Shown in pieces: positions 1 through 11,203 of a DNA stretch of 64,000 nt. The position numbers and the translations under genes are program-made. The first letter of the stretch is position 1. Each line of letters begins with the position of its first letter. The stretch lies in NCBI RefSeq assembly GCF_029873635.1, contig NC_080428.1:61863957-61927956 (forward strand). The letters are read 5' to 3'. The notes below the pieces were generated by a model. That model did no database searches and had not been told where the DNA came from. It saw only the letters and a program-made list of their open reading frames with translations. Origin of the DNA: Malania oleifera. Taxonomy: Eukaryota; Streptophyta; Magnoliopsida; Santalales; Ximeniaceae.

Positions 1-100
1 CTTAGAAGACACTAAAAAGGAACCAGAGACTAATGAGGGTGAAGATTCTGTTCAAACAGGTACGTCTCAAATTGGGCTTGAACAGATTTCAGAAGAGATT

Positions 101-709
101 GTGAAGGATCACCAAAAGGAACAAGAGGGTAGAACATTTATGAAGAATAACCAAAAAGTGTCATGGATTAGTCTTTTTGCGAACAACAGACAAAGGCAAA
201 GTTGTGGTACTATACCTTCTTTTGAATCTAATGGTACAGGAGCACATGTTCCAGCTACAGATATGGATGATCTCGAAGGAATGTGGAGTAACTACCTTGT
301 TGGGTACTTTGTTGGTAAATACCCAGGTAAGATAGCCCTCCAAGATGTTGTTAATGCCTGGAATGTGAAAGTGGAAGTCATTCACCATGTGAGTGGATGG
401 ATCATTTTCAAGTTTTGCAAGGAAGATGACTTAAGCCAAGTCTTGAAAGGAGGACCTTACATGGCCTATGGTAAGCCTTTACTTCTAAAGAAAATGCCTA
501 AACTGTTTCAATTTGATGAAAAGGAGTTGAGTACATTACTAGTGTGCATACAGCTGAAAAACATGCCACTGGAGTTATGGACACCGAATGCACTGGGTAG
601 AATCTACTCAGAGGTGGGTCACCCTCTCTATGCAGATAAGATGCTACCAATAGAGAAAGACTTACTTATGCTAGAATCTTGGTGCAGGTGGATGTGGCGA
701 AGGAAATAA
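101..709 (+). pseudogene. LINE ORF1 fragment with DUF4283 domain
   Basis: The 202-residue frame resembles the DUF4283 domain of plant LINE/retroelement ORF1 proteins: the fold around LVGYFVGKYPG (about residues 65-75), then a WIIFKFCKEDD segment and an LKGGPYMAYGKPLLLKKM segment, in the order usual for the family. DUF4283 proteins are thought to bind RNA in the element's particle. The frame stops at 707-709 and the sequence continues in a shifted frame (VDVAKEIK then TIWLPNEKV, the usual continuation), so the protein is broken. No zinc knuckle is visible downstream. Family assignment is from recognition, not a search. Confidence 0.7.
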
Positions 710-910
710 AACACAATGTGACAATCTGGTTGCCTAATGAGAAGGTGATATCTCAAGAAGTCCTTTATTGAAAGCTCCCTAAGCACTACAATTTCTGTAA
801 AACTTTGTGGCACTCTGAAGATGGATGTAAATCTAAGCTAGCAAAGGAGATCCCAAAACCAACACAGATCCTGACTACTGATGCGAAGAGTCCAAATCAT
901 GCAGAGATAG

Positions 911-1560
911 ATGGAGGTGTGGAGAATACAAAGGGAAGATATAGAAAAGAATGACAATGCAGTGGCTCACAATGAAGATCCTAAGGTTCCTATTATGCCA
1001 GAATTAGCAAAATCAGGGAAGGATAAAAGGAAGACTAAAACTGAGAAAGATGGAGGAAAATCAGTAGCTTCTACTCCTACTAGTATAAAAGGGGGTCGGA
1101 AGGGTGTGATTCAAATTACAGAAATTGGGGGTGTACAAACAAAGCCTAAGGTCACAAGTTTGAGTACTGCCAGAATTACAGAAGGAGAGACAGACAGAGG
1201 GAAGGTTGTAGTTGAGGGTGTAGATGGCTTCATCGAGGTGAAAAGTAAGAAGAAGATTAATGAGTTTAGAATTCTTAAACCAAATGAAAGGAAAGGGGGA
1301 CATGGCCCCCTACCCAACCCATGAAGATAGCCTCCTGAAATATCAGGGGTTTTAATAAACCCCTAAAACATAATGGAGTCTTTGACTTCATTAAAAGGAA
1401 TAAGATTGATGTGCTTGGCATAATTGAAACAAAACTATCCCAGAACAGCCTTGAAGAGGTGACGAAGAAGAAATTACACAATTGGAGTCAAGTAAACAAT
1501 TTTGAGCATCATAGAGCAGGTAGAATTCTGGTTATCTAGAATCCCCTAAAAGTCCATCTT
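911..1560 (+). pseudogene. LINE linker and truncated endonuclease N-terminus
   Basis: A lysine-rich linker frame (911-1324) ends where the canonical start of a LINE AP-endonuclease begins: NIRGFNKPLKHNG, then KRNKIDVLGIIETKLSQN (about 1340-1450), which carries the catalytic glutamate of the IETK motif. A stop lies inside the first residues (near 1333) and another at about 1538. The domain ends after roughly 70 residues, so no endonuclease activity is possible. The following sequence jumps to the 3' part of ORF2. Confidence 0.7.
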
Positions 1561-1855
1561 CAATATGTTCAGAGTAATGTCTAGGTCCTACATTGTACCA
1601 TTAAACAAAACTATATCACACTGTGTTGATCATAACTCTATCCAAACTGATCATCACAGAGAATCTAAATGGATTAACCGGTTTTACTTGAAGGGGAGAA
1701 GTATTTGGAAGGCTACCTGTAAGCATGAGGACTCTCCTTTATTCAATAAGCTTGTGGAAATAAAGGGCATGATAATCAAAGAGTTCAATGAACACTCATC
1801 TGCAGAAAGCCAATTCATATCTTCGCAATAGGATGACAAACTCTACTGCAAAAAA

Positions 1856-2370
1856 ATGTACCATCACTGGAGAAACAAAGGAAGGAGGGTTCCTTGGAAT
1901 GATGAAGTATGGAAATGTAATAGTGCCCCGAAGCATGCTTTTGTCCTCTGGCTTGCTGTCAAAGGTCAACTATTAAATGATGATAAAATTGCTGTGGAAA
2001 GAATGGATCAAGTTTGCTCCCTTTGCAGGTCTGAAGTGGAAACATTAGATCACTTATTTTTCAAATGCAACATCACAGATACTGTTTGGGGACACATTAA
2101 AACCTGGATGGGGGTGACAAGAAGAATGACAACTATTAAAGCTTCACTAAAATGGTTGCACAAGGAGTCAAGAGGGACAGGTATACAAGCAATTGCAAGG
2201 AAGACTGTTTTGCAGCCACAGTGTTCCTTATATGGCATTTCAGAAACAAAACCAAATTCAAAGGAAAGGTGACTCCTCCTGAAGCAATAATCAAAACAAT
2301 TCAGACTAATACGTATAGAATGGTATGCAACAAATTCCCATTGCTCATGGTTTGGAAGGAACCTAGATAA
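1856..2370 (+). pseudogene. LINE ORF2 C-terminus, zf-RVT zinc-binding domain
   Basis: The frame shows the reverse-transcriptase zinc-binding signature of plant LINEs: KHAFVLWLAVKGQLLNDDKI, then CSLCRSEVETLDHLFFKC (C-X2-C ... H-X4-C). The frame shifts near 2160, where KWLHKESRGTGIQA continues in a second frame to about 2370 (HFRNKTKF at the usual place). In intact LINEs this domain follows reverse transcriptase at the C-terminus of ORF2. Here it sits only about 300 bases after the endonuclease remnant, which marks the internal deletion. Confidence 0.8.
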
Positions 2371-2674
2371 GAAATTTCTGACAGGATTTGATCTGGCTTG
2401 TCTTGAAAGCTAGTATTGGTTTCATTGATTTTAATGTTGGTTCGGTTGTCTAAATGTTGAATTGGTCACCTGAACCCAGATTTTCATTTTCATGTGGGTT
2501 TTCCTGAGCTTGATGTAAAAGCCTTAGGGCCTTAGGAATGCCCAAGTTTTTATGTAATTGATTGATTTTTTTTGTGAGTGGAGACTTAGTCTCCCTTCTC
2601 GTGGGTATGCCCAAAGCTACTGTACATATCCATTTTGGTCAATACATCTACATTTAATGATCAAAAAAAAGAAA

Positions 2675-3573
2675 TTAGAAGGGCAGCCATTTATGAGCAT
2701 TGAGAAGCTTGGGGGTTTTGATGCATTGACCAATCCAATTACACCATAGCTCCCAAAAGCCCATTTTCCTGAGAAGACAAAGAAGGAAGCTAATGTTTTC
2801 TCCATATCCAGTTACACACTATTCCTCTTTTTCCCTCCTTCATATAGGCATCCACCACCTCATTAGCAATAAGGACTGCATCCATAATCTGTCTTCCAGC
2901 CACAAAAGCATGCTGATACTGACCAATGACTTCCGGTATTGCCTTTTTAAACCTCTCAGCTAGTACTTCGGCAATGATATTATAAATGCTTCCCACCAAG
3001 CTAATAGGGCAAAAATCTTTGACATTAGCAGCTCCAGCTTCCTTGGAACAAGAGTGGCAAAAGTGGTATTGATGCAACTAACGAATTTTCTTGTTCTATG
3101 AAACTTCCTCGAACACATTTAACATTCCGTACTTGAGAAGGAAGGCTCCAATTAGCCTGAAAGAAAACCAAGGAGAAACTATCTAGTCCGGGCACTTTAT
3201 CCTAATTGCAAATTTTTAAATCGCTTGGAAGAGCTATGCTTCTTCAAAGGATCTCTCAAGCCAACCTGCAGTGAAAGAATTAAGAGATTTGAAATTGATT
3301 GCATCTTTTGTAGGTCTCCAAGTCTCAGTTCCAATATAAAGGTCTTTATAAAGATCACAAATAACTTTCCTAAAATCCTCTTCCCTACTTATGGTGATTT
3401 CCCCAATTTCAATGCTAGATAAGGTGTTACTTCTACGATGATCGTTTGCTATCCAAGCGTCTGACAAAAGAATTTTGTATTACGGTCCCCCTTGAGCCAT
3501 AAAGCTCTGGATTTTTGCCTCCAAGATATCTCTTCAAGATTACTAACCTCGTTCGATTCCTTCTTAAGCATAG
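2675..3573 (-). mobile_element. Minus-strand LINE remnant, part A (reverse transcriptase region)
   Basis: Read on the minus strand this holds the pre-RT segment (3640-3234, with WLKGDRNTKFF) and then reverse transcriptase: DFCPISLVGSIYNIIAEVLAERFKK and QYQHAFVAGRQIMDAVLIANEV (3077-2790), then GVIGLVNASKPPSFSMLINGCP (about 2760-2675). Several frameshifts and stops are present. It is cut at 2674/2675 by the plus-strand LINE and at 3573/3574 by the gypsy element, and resumes at 9309. Position 3569-3573 (catag) is the target duplicated by the gypsy insertion. Confidence 0.8.
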
Positions 3574-3963
3574 TGTTAGGGAGTGACAATGTAATGGGGC
3601 AAAAGGGGGAGAGAGATGCTGCTCTAACTGTATTCTCCAAGGATTTATAATGAATCTTTGATTGCTTGTGTTAATGTTTGTATGGTTACTCTCTTGGATA
3701 TGAATAATACAAGTAGTCTTTTTCATTATGATGTTCTGATGCCTTGGATTGTGATATATCTTATTGTTGAAGTATTATTCAGTGTATATGAATATCTTGC
3801 TCGTGTGATATCCTATCGTTCCTAGTTTCTCAAGGGTATTGAGACTTATCTGGTGCTTGTGCTTGCAGGCTTGAACATGTGACTATTGGCTGACTCATCA
3901 AGGGAAAGCTCTCCACGAGTGCCACACGACCCTTATTTGAGTCCTATTTTGGGGTCCGTGACA
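3574..3963 (+). repeat. 5' LTR of gypsy chromovirus
   Basis: Begins tgttagggagtgac and ends ccgtgaca. Its copy is at 8919-9308. The downstream copy ends in gg instead of the canonical ca, which could impair integrase recognition of that end. Confidence 0.93.
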
Positions 3964-3965
3964 GT

Positions 3966-3978
3966 TGGTATCAAAGCA
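3966..3978 (+). other. Primer binding site, initiator-Met tRNA type
   Basis: tggtatcaaagca lies 2 bases after the 5' LTR end and resembles the common plant iMet primer site TGGTATCAGAGC with one mismatch. Confidence 0.8.
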
Positions 3979-3995
3979 CAGTGTGTGCAAGTGCC

Positions 3996-5440
3996 ATGAG
4001 TGGTAACATGAGAAATAGGTCCAGAAAGATAAAGCACATTAAGGCACTTGAGACAAAGGTGGCAAAAATTGAAACCTTGGAGACAACGTGCTTTGAACTC
4101 CAAGGGTTGGTGGCGAAATTGATAAAGGAGAAAGGCGTGCCAACAAAGCTTGAAGCCGCCGAAGAAAACCCTAGAGGAAATCTCTATGGGGTATCAAAAC
4201 TTGAGGAGAGAATTGTGGAACTTGAAAAATTCATTCCACATGTAAAATCCCTGGAGAAAAGGCCAATTGAGCTTGAGGCCTTCCAAAGGAACATCAAGCA
4301 GTTGGAAGCGCCTTTGAGAGTAGGCTAGAACATATTGAGGGCATATTGCCATCTCTAACATCCCAAGGGGGAGAGCCAATAGAGCTTGAGGCCTCCTTAC
4401 GGGAGCTGACTAATAATTTCGATTTCCTTGCAGAAAACGTTAAGGAGTTTATTAGTGCTTTGAAAGAAGATTTGAAGGCGATAGGCAATTTCCAGAGTGC
4501 TATGGATCAGGTTCAGAGGGACTTACAAGAGATGACTGTGAAATTGAATGCAATGGCGCAGATGGCCCAAAGGCCGATAACTAAACCTAGTGAGGGAATT
4601 CGAATAAAGTTATCAGAACCTAAAAGTTTTGGGCGTACCCGAGATGCAAAGGAACTGGACAATCTCATCTTTGATTTGGAGCACTACTTCAAGTGTTCAC
4701 GAGTTGATCTAGAGGAGGACCAAGTGAATATTGCAACAGTATACCTTGTTTGGGATGCTAAATTGTGGTGGAGAACTAAATGGGATGAAATCAGCATAAT
4801 AGGTGTGTCATTAATACTTGGGGGGGATTGAAACAGGCATTGAAGACACCATTCTATCCAGAAAATGTAGAGTACATGGCACGGTGCAAGGTATATGATT
4901 TACAACAGACCGGTTCAATAAGGAGTTATGTACGGGAATTCCATGCACTAATGTTAGACATCAAAGACATGACTGAATTAGATAGGCTATTCCAGTTCCT
5001 CCGGGGTTTGAAGACATGACCGAAGAATGAATTGCGCAGACAAGGGATTAGTGACCTCTCTTCCACCCTCGCCGCTGCTGAACAGTTGGATGATTTTTCA
5101 GACAGTTCTCGAAAGCGAAATTACCCAACATCCGCCAACAATGATTCAAGGCCCAATAAATTGTACAAACCCACAAATGGGGGAAGGGACGAAGAAATGA
5201 ATAGTTATTGGAAAGATAGAATAGCTCCCATGACTACGGAGTGGAGGGGCGGACGTAGAGGGGGGGGGAGCGTCGTCTGCCAGTCTCATGTTTCCTTTGC
5301 ATGGGACCGCACAGAGTGGCGGAGTGCCCCAAATGAAAGGCTTTGACTGCTCTAAAGGCCCTTCAAGAGGAAACAGAAACCCCGATAGTAACCCCAGAAG
5401 AAAAACAACATATGGTGGGAGCATTGAGATTTTTGGGGGC
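3996..5440 (+). pseudogene. Gag of gypsy chromovirus, broken
   Basis: Starts at ATG 3996. The N-terminal part (about 4000-4560) is rich in charged heptad-like repeats, predicted coiled coil. The retrotransposon gag core follows (KSFGRTRDAKELDNLIFDLEHY to LWWRTKWDE, then YDLQQTGSIRSYVREFHAL, about 4620-5020). A zinc knuckle CFLCMGPHRVAECPK is at 5289-5333. Stops or frame changes occur at 4326, 4831, 5017 and near 5280, so no continuous Gag can be made. Gag would form the particle and bind the RNA. Confidence 0.85.
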
Positions 5441-5479
5441 ATTGGAGCGCCAAGTAGTTACCAACAAGTCTTAAGAAAA

Positions 5480-5885
5480 AGGCTTAATGTATGTGGATTT
5501 ACTTTTGAATGGAAAGAAAATCAAGGCCTTGATTGATATAGAGGCCACTCATAATTTCATTGCTGACACAGAAGCCCAACGGTTAGAACTATAAGTAGAC
5601 AAGGATGTGGGACAAATGAAAGCGGTGAATTCTAAAGCGTTAACCATGGTGGGAGCGGCGCCTAAAGTAGCCTGCCAAATGGGGTCATGGTTAGGAACAG
5701 TTGATTTCACCGTGGCACCCCTCGACGACTTTGATGTGGTATTGGGGATGGATTTTCTTAAGGTGACGCGCTCAATGCCGATCCCAGTTGCGGACTGTCT
5801 AGTGATAATAGGAGATAACCCTTGTGCTGTTCCCGCAGCCTACAACACTTTCAACCAAAAGAAGTTGCTTTCAACCCTCTAGTTC
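5480..5885 (+). pseudogene. Aspartic protease of gypsy chromovirus, active-site mutated
   Basis: The protease region follows Gag: LNGKKIKALIDIEATHNFIAD at about 5500-5570, where the family motif D-T-G-A has become D-I-E-A. The catalytic aspartate survives, the Thr and Gly do not. The C-terminal part (LDDFDVVLGMDFLKV, about 5724-5770) is conserved. A stop lies at about 5592. The protease would cut the Gag-Pol precursor in the particle; this one cannot work as written. Confidence 0.8.
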
Positions 5886-5894
5886 AAGAAGGGA

Positions 5895-7330
5895 GTGAAA
5901 AGGGGAGAACCTTCTTTCGTGGTACTACCGATAGTTTCTGAAAATGAAAAAATAGGCGTATATCCGGTTGAAATTAAGGAAGTGTTAGAAGAATTCAAGG
6001 AGGTAATCCCAGAAAAGCTCCCCAAGGTTTTACCACCTCGACGACATATTGACCATGAAATTGAGTTTTTGCCTAGAGTAAAACCGCCAGCCCGTGCCCC
6101 TTATCGAATGGTGCCGCCTGAATTAGCTGAACTTAGAAGGCAACTAAATGATCTACTAGCAGCAGGATTCATCTGGCCATCAAAAGCACCTTTTGGGGCC
6201 CCAGTGTTAATCCAGAAGAAACAAGATGGGGTTCTGCGATAGTGCAAGATTTGCGAGATTATCGGGCTCTTAATAAGGTGACTGTTTGCAACAAGTACCC
6301 CATTCCGTTGATTGCAAATATTTTTGACTTGTTAAGTACAGCCAAATACTTTACTAAACTGGACTTGAGATCGAGATACCACCAAGTACGCATTGCAGAG
6401 GGAGATGAACCTAAGACCACTTGTGTCACCCAATATGGAGCATTTGAGTTCCTTGTCATGCCTTTTGGATTAACAAATGCACCTGCTACCTTTTGTACTA
6501 TAATGAATCCGATTTTTCGGGACTATCTTGATCGATTTGTAGTCGTGTACCTTGATGACATAGTTGTGTTCAGCTCATCCTTAGCAAAACATAAAGATCA
6601 CCTTCGGCAAGTCTTTCAAAAGCTCTGGGAAAATTAGTTATATGTGAAAGGGGAAAAGTGTGCTTTCGCTCAAAAGCGTATTAAATTCTTAGGGCATATC
6701 ATTGAAGAGGGCCAAAAATGGATGGATCTAGTAAAAGTGCAAACAATCCATGAATGGCAAGCCCCTACATCCGTTAGAGAATTGTGAACCTTCTTAGGGC
6801 TAGCCAACTACTACAGGAAGTTTATAGAAGGGTACTCCAGAAGAATTGTGTCATTGACAGATTTATTGAGAAAAAGGGTACCATGGGGGTGGTCAAAAGA
6901 GTGTCAATCATAATTTGTTGAACTAAAGAAGAAAATTGCAGGAAATCATGTGCTAGCCCCTCCCAATATAACAAAGTCATTTGAAATGCAAGCAAACGCC
7001 TCAGACTTTGCATTAGGAGGAGTTCTCTTACATGAAGGGCATCCAATTGCTTTTGAAAGTCAAAAATTAATGGATGCCAAATGGAACTATACAGCACAAA
7101 AGAAGGAACTTTTAGTTGTAGTACACTGTCTTCGGGTGTGGAGGCACTATCTCTTGGGGTCCAAATTTGTGGTAAAGACAAATAATGTGGCGGTTACTCA
7201 CTTCTTGTCACAACCAGGCCTAACTTCAAAACAAGCCCGCTAAGAAGCTAGCTGAATTCAATTTTGATTTTGAATACAAGGCAAGGAAGACAAACCAAGT
7301 GACTGATGCTTTAAGCAAAAAAACTGAATT
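5895..7330 (+). pseudogene. Reverse transcriptase and RNase H of gypsy chromovirus
   Basis: RT spans about 6070-6640 with [55 protein letters not shown] and the catalytic [12 protein letters not shown] (YLDD at 6548-6559). A stop after the QKKQDG motif (about 6239) forces a frame change, and others lie near 6635, 6785 and 6910. RNase H follows at 6950-7243 (ASDFALGGVLLHEGHPIAFESQKL), then KARKTNQVTDALSKK. The catalytic RT residues are present but the protein is broken in at least four places. Confidence 0.87.
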
Positions 7331-7433
7331 GGCAGCACTAAAATTCATAAGTCATTTATCAACTAGCAGGGTGACTTTATCCCTAAAAGAACTTATTAGG
7401 GAACATTTAAGTACAGACCAGCAAGCGTAGACA

Positions 7434-8200
7434 TTGAGCAAACTGATAGAAGAAAGGAAGACACAACAATTCTGGGTAGAAGATGGGTTGATAATGACTA
7501 AAGGCAGGAGACTCTACGTGCCCAAAGCTGGGAACTTGAGGAAAACCTTACTAAAAAAGTGTCATGATACATTGTGGGCGGGACATCCCGAATGGGGAAG
7601 AACTGATGCTTTGATTACACAAGGGTACTATTGGCTGAATATGCAAGATGATGTAATGAGCTATACCAAAGCATGCTTGATTTGTCAACAAGACAAGCTC
7701 GAAAGAAAGAAGACCTCGGGATTGCTGGAGCCATTGCTAGTACCTGCAAGGCCATGGGAGAGTATCTCTTTAGACTTCATTTCCTCATTGCCAAAAGTAG
7801 AGGAGTATGACACGATTTTGGTGGTAATTGATCGATTTTCAAAATATACAACTTTTGTACTAGTTTCGAAGTCATGCTCAGTAGAGAAGACAGCTTAGCT
7901 ATTTTTCAAGCATGTAGTGAAATATTGGGGTGTTCCAGAGAGCCTAATCAGTGATAGGGATGTTAGATTCATTGGGGGATTTTGGGGTGAGCTTTTTTGC
8001 TTGATGGGGTCAAACCTTAATCTTTTCACCAGCTACCACCCTCAGACAGATGGTCAAACAAAGCGTTTTAATGGGATGCTAGAGGAATACTTACGACATT
8101 TTGTAAACTCAAATCAGAAAAATAGGGTTTCCTTACTGGACACAGCACAATTTTGTTTTAATTCTATGAAATCTTAAGCGACTAAGAAAAGCTTTTTTGA
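7434..8200 (+). pseudogene. Integrase of gypsy chromovirus
   Basis: The H2C2 zinc domain is at about 7560-7690 (CHDTLWAGHPEWGRTDALI, then CLICQQDK). The catalytic core has the first acidic residue in SLDFISSLP (about 7771), the second in LISDRDVRFIG (about 7950) and the glutamate in GMLEEYLRHF (about 8085), with YHPQTDGQTKRFNG between. Stops at about 7897 and 8176 split the frame. Integrase would join the DNA copy to host DNA. Confidence 0.87.
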
Positions 8201-8291
8201 GATTGTGACATGACAATCGACTCTCCCGCACACTCTGGATGGTCCATACAAGGGAAATTGCCCGAAAGCATACCAGTTCACAAAGAATTGG

Positions 8292-8862
8292 TTGCAAAAT
8301 ATAAAAGTCACTCGAGCTCAGTTAGAAAAAGCATCAAAGCGCATGAAGAAATGGGCAGACAAAGGGCGACGAGCACAACAATTTGAAACCGGAGATCTAG
8401 TTCTTGTAAAAGTGTCACCAAAGACATTTCGATTTCCTCGTGACAAAGATAAAAGGCTTTTACACCGCTACGAAGGTCCAATCAAGGTGATCGAGAATGT
8501 GGGACATGCATCTTATCGACTTGAACAATCAGAGTGGATGAAGAGCCATAGACAACTAGTCCATCCAGTGTTTCACGTCAGCAACCTAAAGTCATTCCAT
8601 GCTGATGAAGCAGATCCGCATCGACAAAAGGAGATCAACGATTTCCAGAAGGCAGTCTGTAAACAAAGATGTCCAAGAGATCCTTGCAAACAAAGTCGTT
8701 AACAAAGAAGGTCGTTAACAACAACAATATTTGGTTCAGTGGACGGGCTGGGAGAAGAAGAGAACAGTTGGGAAAAGGAAAAAAACCTTCAGCATGCCAT
8801 GCAAGAGATTGAAGATTTCAAAAATTCAAAGACGACGACACCAGCATCAACATCAAAAGATT
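8292..8862 (+). pseudogene. Integrase C-terminus with chromodomain
   Basis: After a GPY-type segment (ETGDLVLVKVSPKTF, RYEGPIKVIENVGHASYRLEQ, VHPVFHVSNLKSFHADEADP; 8380-8620) the frame breaks, and a chromodomain-like segment can be read to about 8860 (YLVQW-type core, GEEENSWEKE, LQHAMQEIEDF). Chromodomains of this class target integration to marked chromatin. The frame change near 8700 separates it from integrase. Assignment is by motif order and position. Confidence 0.72.
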
Positions 8863-8918
8863 GAAGAGGTCTTATACAACACATCGACGAGGACGTCAAT
8901 AAAATGAGTGGGGGAGGA

Positions 8919-9308
8919 TGTTAGGGAGTGACAATGTAATGGGTTAAAATGGGAGAGAGATACTACTCTAATTGCATTCTCCAGGGATTTATAATGAATC
9001 TTTGATTGCTTGTGTTAATGTTTGTATGGTTATTCTCTTAGATATGAATAATACAAGTAGTCCTTTTCATTATGATGTTCTGTTGCCTTGGATTGTGATA
9101 TATCTTATTGTTGAAGTATTATTCAGTGTATATGAATATCTTGCTTGTGTGATATCCTATCGTTCCTAGTTTCTCATGGGTATTGAGGCTTATCTGGTGC
9201 TCGTGCTTGCAGGCTTGAACGTGTGACTATTGGCTAACTCGTCGAGGGAGAGCTCTCAACGAGTGCCACACGACCCTTATTTGAGTCCTATTTTGGGGGT
9301 CCGTGAGG
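8919..9308 (+). repeat. 3' LTR of gypsy chromovirus
   Basis: Preceded by the purine-rich tract gtgggggagga (8909-8918). Starts tgttaggg, ends ccgtgagg, and is followed at once by the catag duplication. Confidence 0.93.
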
Positions 9309-10140
9309 CATAGCTTTTTTACCTCTCTGATCATCATCAAGACCCTGAATTAATTCCTACTCATCAAGCTCTTTGATACCATTAAGGATAACAATCTTCT
9401 TCCCTTGAACATTCCCAAAGGTGTTTCTGTTATCTTTAGCTTTTCCTTTATTCCTTTCAACTTTGAGACAAGCACAAAACTAGCCTTCCTCGTGACCAAA
9501 ATAGATGACCACCATGCTTTCATTAACTCCTTGAAACCGTTGTGTTTTAAGAAAAAGGGGGTTGGCCCCCATTTCACTCCCCCCGTGTCAAGAAGAACAA
9601 GGAATTGATTTGAGATGGGCCTAGGAAGTAGACTCTAAAATCATGTGAGGAAAATGAAGTTCCAACTCGACCAAAATTAGGAACTTATCAATCCTTGAAA
9701 AGGAAGGCGGCTCCCTAGAGTTGGACCAAGTGAAGTTGCCACCAATGAGAGGGAGAACAATAAGGGCATTCACGTTGATTAAGTCAAGGAATTCTATCAT
9801 GCTACTAGCTCAAGGATACCCCCCACTTCTTTCATGCGGATACACAATCATATTGACATCGCCTCCAATAATCCAAGGAGCATCCACTACTCCTAATCTC
9901 AGGGAGCTCATTCCAAAAAAGAAACTTGTGGGCTCCTTCACCAAGGCCATAAACTCCTATGAAAATCCACAAGAAGCTATCATTCATGCTTTTGAATAAA
10001 CAAGAGATTGAGAAGAAGTTGATGGAGTGGTCCAACAATTCCACAACACTAGGCTTCCACAAGACTAGTATACCCCTGAGCTATTGACTGCTCCAAGGGA
10101 TATGCAATCACAAGCATCTTGGCCCTAGAGGTCATTGATC
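9309..10140 (-). mobile_element. Minus-strand LINE remnant, part B (endonuclease region)
   Basis: Continues the LINE interrupted by the gypsy element. On the minus strand, endonuclease segments appear first (KPSVVELLDHSINFFSISCLFKS, FLWIFIGVYG, FWNELPEIR; 10110-9880), then the linker GPTPFFLKHNGFKELMKAWW with SKLKGIKEKLK (9577-9400). The order endonuclease, linker, then RT (at 3640-2675) is the normal ORF2 order, which supports one original copy. Multiple frameshifts. Confidence 0.8.
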
Positions 10141-11203
10141 AAAAGCTGCTCCACCCCACTCTTGGACAAGTTGATCTTTAAGCCTGAAATACTCTCAAAA
10201 ATCTTAAGCAAGATAATGACTTCGCAAGATTTTGCAATATTGTCCTTGAGGAACAACATGGTATCATCAACGAAACTAAAGATGAGAAACCTCCACTTTC
10301 TCCCTCCCCCTATGAAGGCCCCTTTGATCACACCCAAGCCCTAGGCATGCAAGAACGGAGGTTCATGCTACCGAATGGACCTTAATATTTGTTATGTCTT
10401 TAATGAACATAGGTTCCATGGCCACCATGTGCCGCAGCCTCTTAGATAAGACCTTAGAAAGAACCTAGGAAAGGCTAGTGACTGGACTAGTAGGCTTGAA
10501 GTCCCCATCCTCAAAGATCTCTCCTTCTTTGGGATTAGGGCCAAAAAGGTAGAGCTTACACTATTTTGCCAAAAAGGTAGAGCTTACACTATTTTTCACC
10601 ACTTCATTATGATGAATCTCCTCGAAAAAAAGAACTCATAAAAGTCCTCATGGAGAACCTCCTAACTCTCCTAAAAAATACCATCATGAAACCATCTCAA
10701 CTAGGAGCTTTCTCCCTACTCATCTCAAACCTTCAACTTCAACTAAGCTGAGATCACCTAAATTGGATTCAAATTCAATAAGCCTTCCAAAATCAATCTA
10801 CTTGGGCACTCCTACAACTACAACAACAAACCAGGCCTTAACTCCCACTAGTTGGGGTCAACTTTACTTGGGCACCCCTGTGCATACAAATACATGTAGA
10901 AGTTTGTGATCTGAACTCCAATTTAAGTATGCTTTGTGTGCTCCTAGAATCTAATTCCAACTCCTTGATAAAACTTTTCCTCCTCCTCCTCCCACTAGCT
11001 ACCCTATGAAAAAAGCCTAAATTACAAACCCCTTCTCCAACCCACTTCACACTTAATTTCTAGTGAACTCATGTCCTGCCACTATAACAGCTCCTTCAAA
11101 TCATCAAAAAGATTATTCCTTTTAGTCATAGCCTCCACATCTAACAAACCACACTCCAACCTATCCAAGCCAAAAAAAAAAAAAAAACTCAAAAAAAAAA
11201 AAA
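10141..11203 (-). mobile_element. Third LINE remnant, minus strand
   Basis: On the minus strand: linker motif FFHRVASGRRRRKSFIKELE (11010-10950), RT start (PKEGEIFEDGDFKP, SKVLSKRLR; about 10540-10430), then the catalytic block FVDDTMLFLKDN and SGLKINLSKSGVE (10290-10150), with much of the RT between missing. A poly-A/poly-A pair at 11177-11203 lies at the outer edge. The catalytic motif is FVDD (plant LINE consensus FADD). It abuts the endonuclease of part B near 10140, so this is a separate copy or a rearrangement. Confidence 0.72.
10542..10598. repeat. Short tandem duplication, about 28 bp
   Basis: The segment gccaaaaaggtagagcttac (plus actatttt) occurs twice in direct succession inside the LINE remnant. 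Confidence 0.85.

Larger units (their letters stand above)
1..2674 (+). mobile_element. Internally deleted LINE (non-LTR retrotransposon), 5' end outside window
   Basis: Order along the plus strand: a DUF4283-type ORF1 domain (101-709), a basic/polar linker (911-1324), the first residues of an endonuclease domain (from about 1321), then directly a zf-RVT zinc-binding domain (about 1856-2130) and a 3' UTR. The tail is an A-rich run near 2664-2673 that abuts minus-strand LINE sequence. The reverse transcriptase that should lie between endonuclease and zf-RVT (more than 2 kb in plant LINEs) is missing, so this is a deletion derivative that could only have moved in trans. The 3' boundary is clear; the 5' end is not visible. 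Confidence 0.8.
3574..9308 (+). mobile_element. Complete Ty3/gypsy chromovirus with both LTRs and TSD
   Basis: Two 390-bp LTRs (3574-3963 and 8919-9308) bracket primer site, gag, protease, RT, RNase H, integrase and a C-terminal chromodomain. A perfect 5-bp target duplication catag lies at 3569-3573 and 9309-9313. The domain order PR-RT-RH-IN and the chromodomain place it in the chromoviruses; the RT region (APYRMVPPELAELRRQL) suggests a Galadriel/Reina-like clade (inference). By-eye comparison of the LTRs gives about 25 differences, so it is not a recent insertion. Every coding domain carries stops or frameshifts, so the copy is non-autonomous. Confidence 0.93.
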
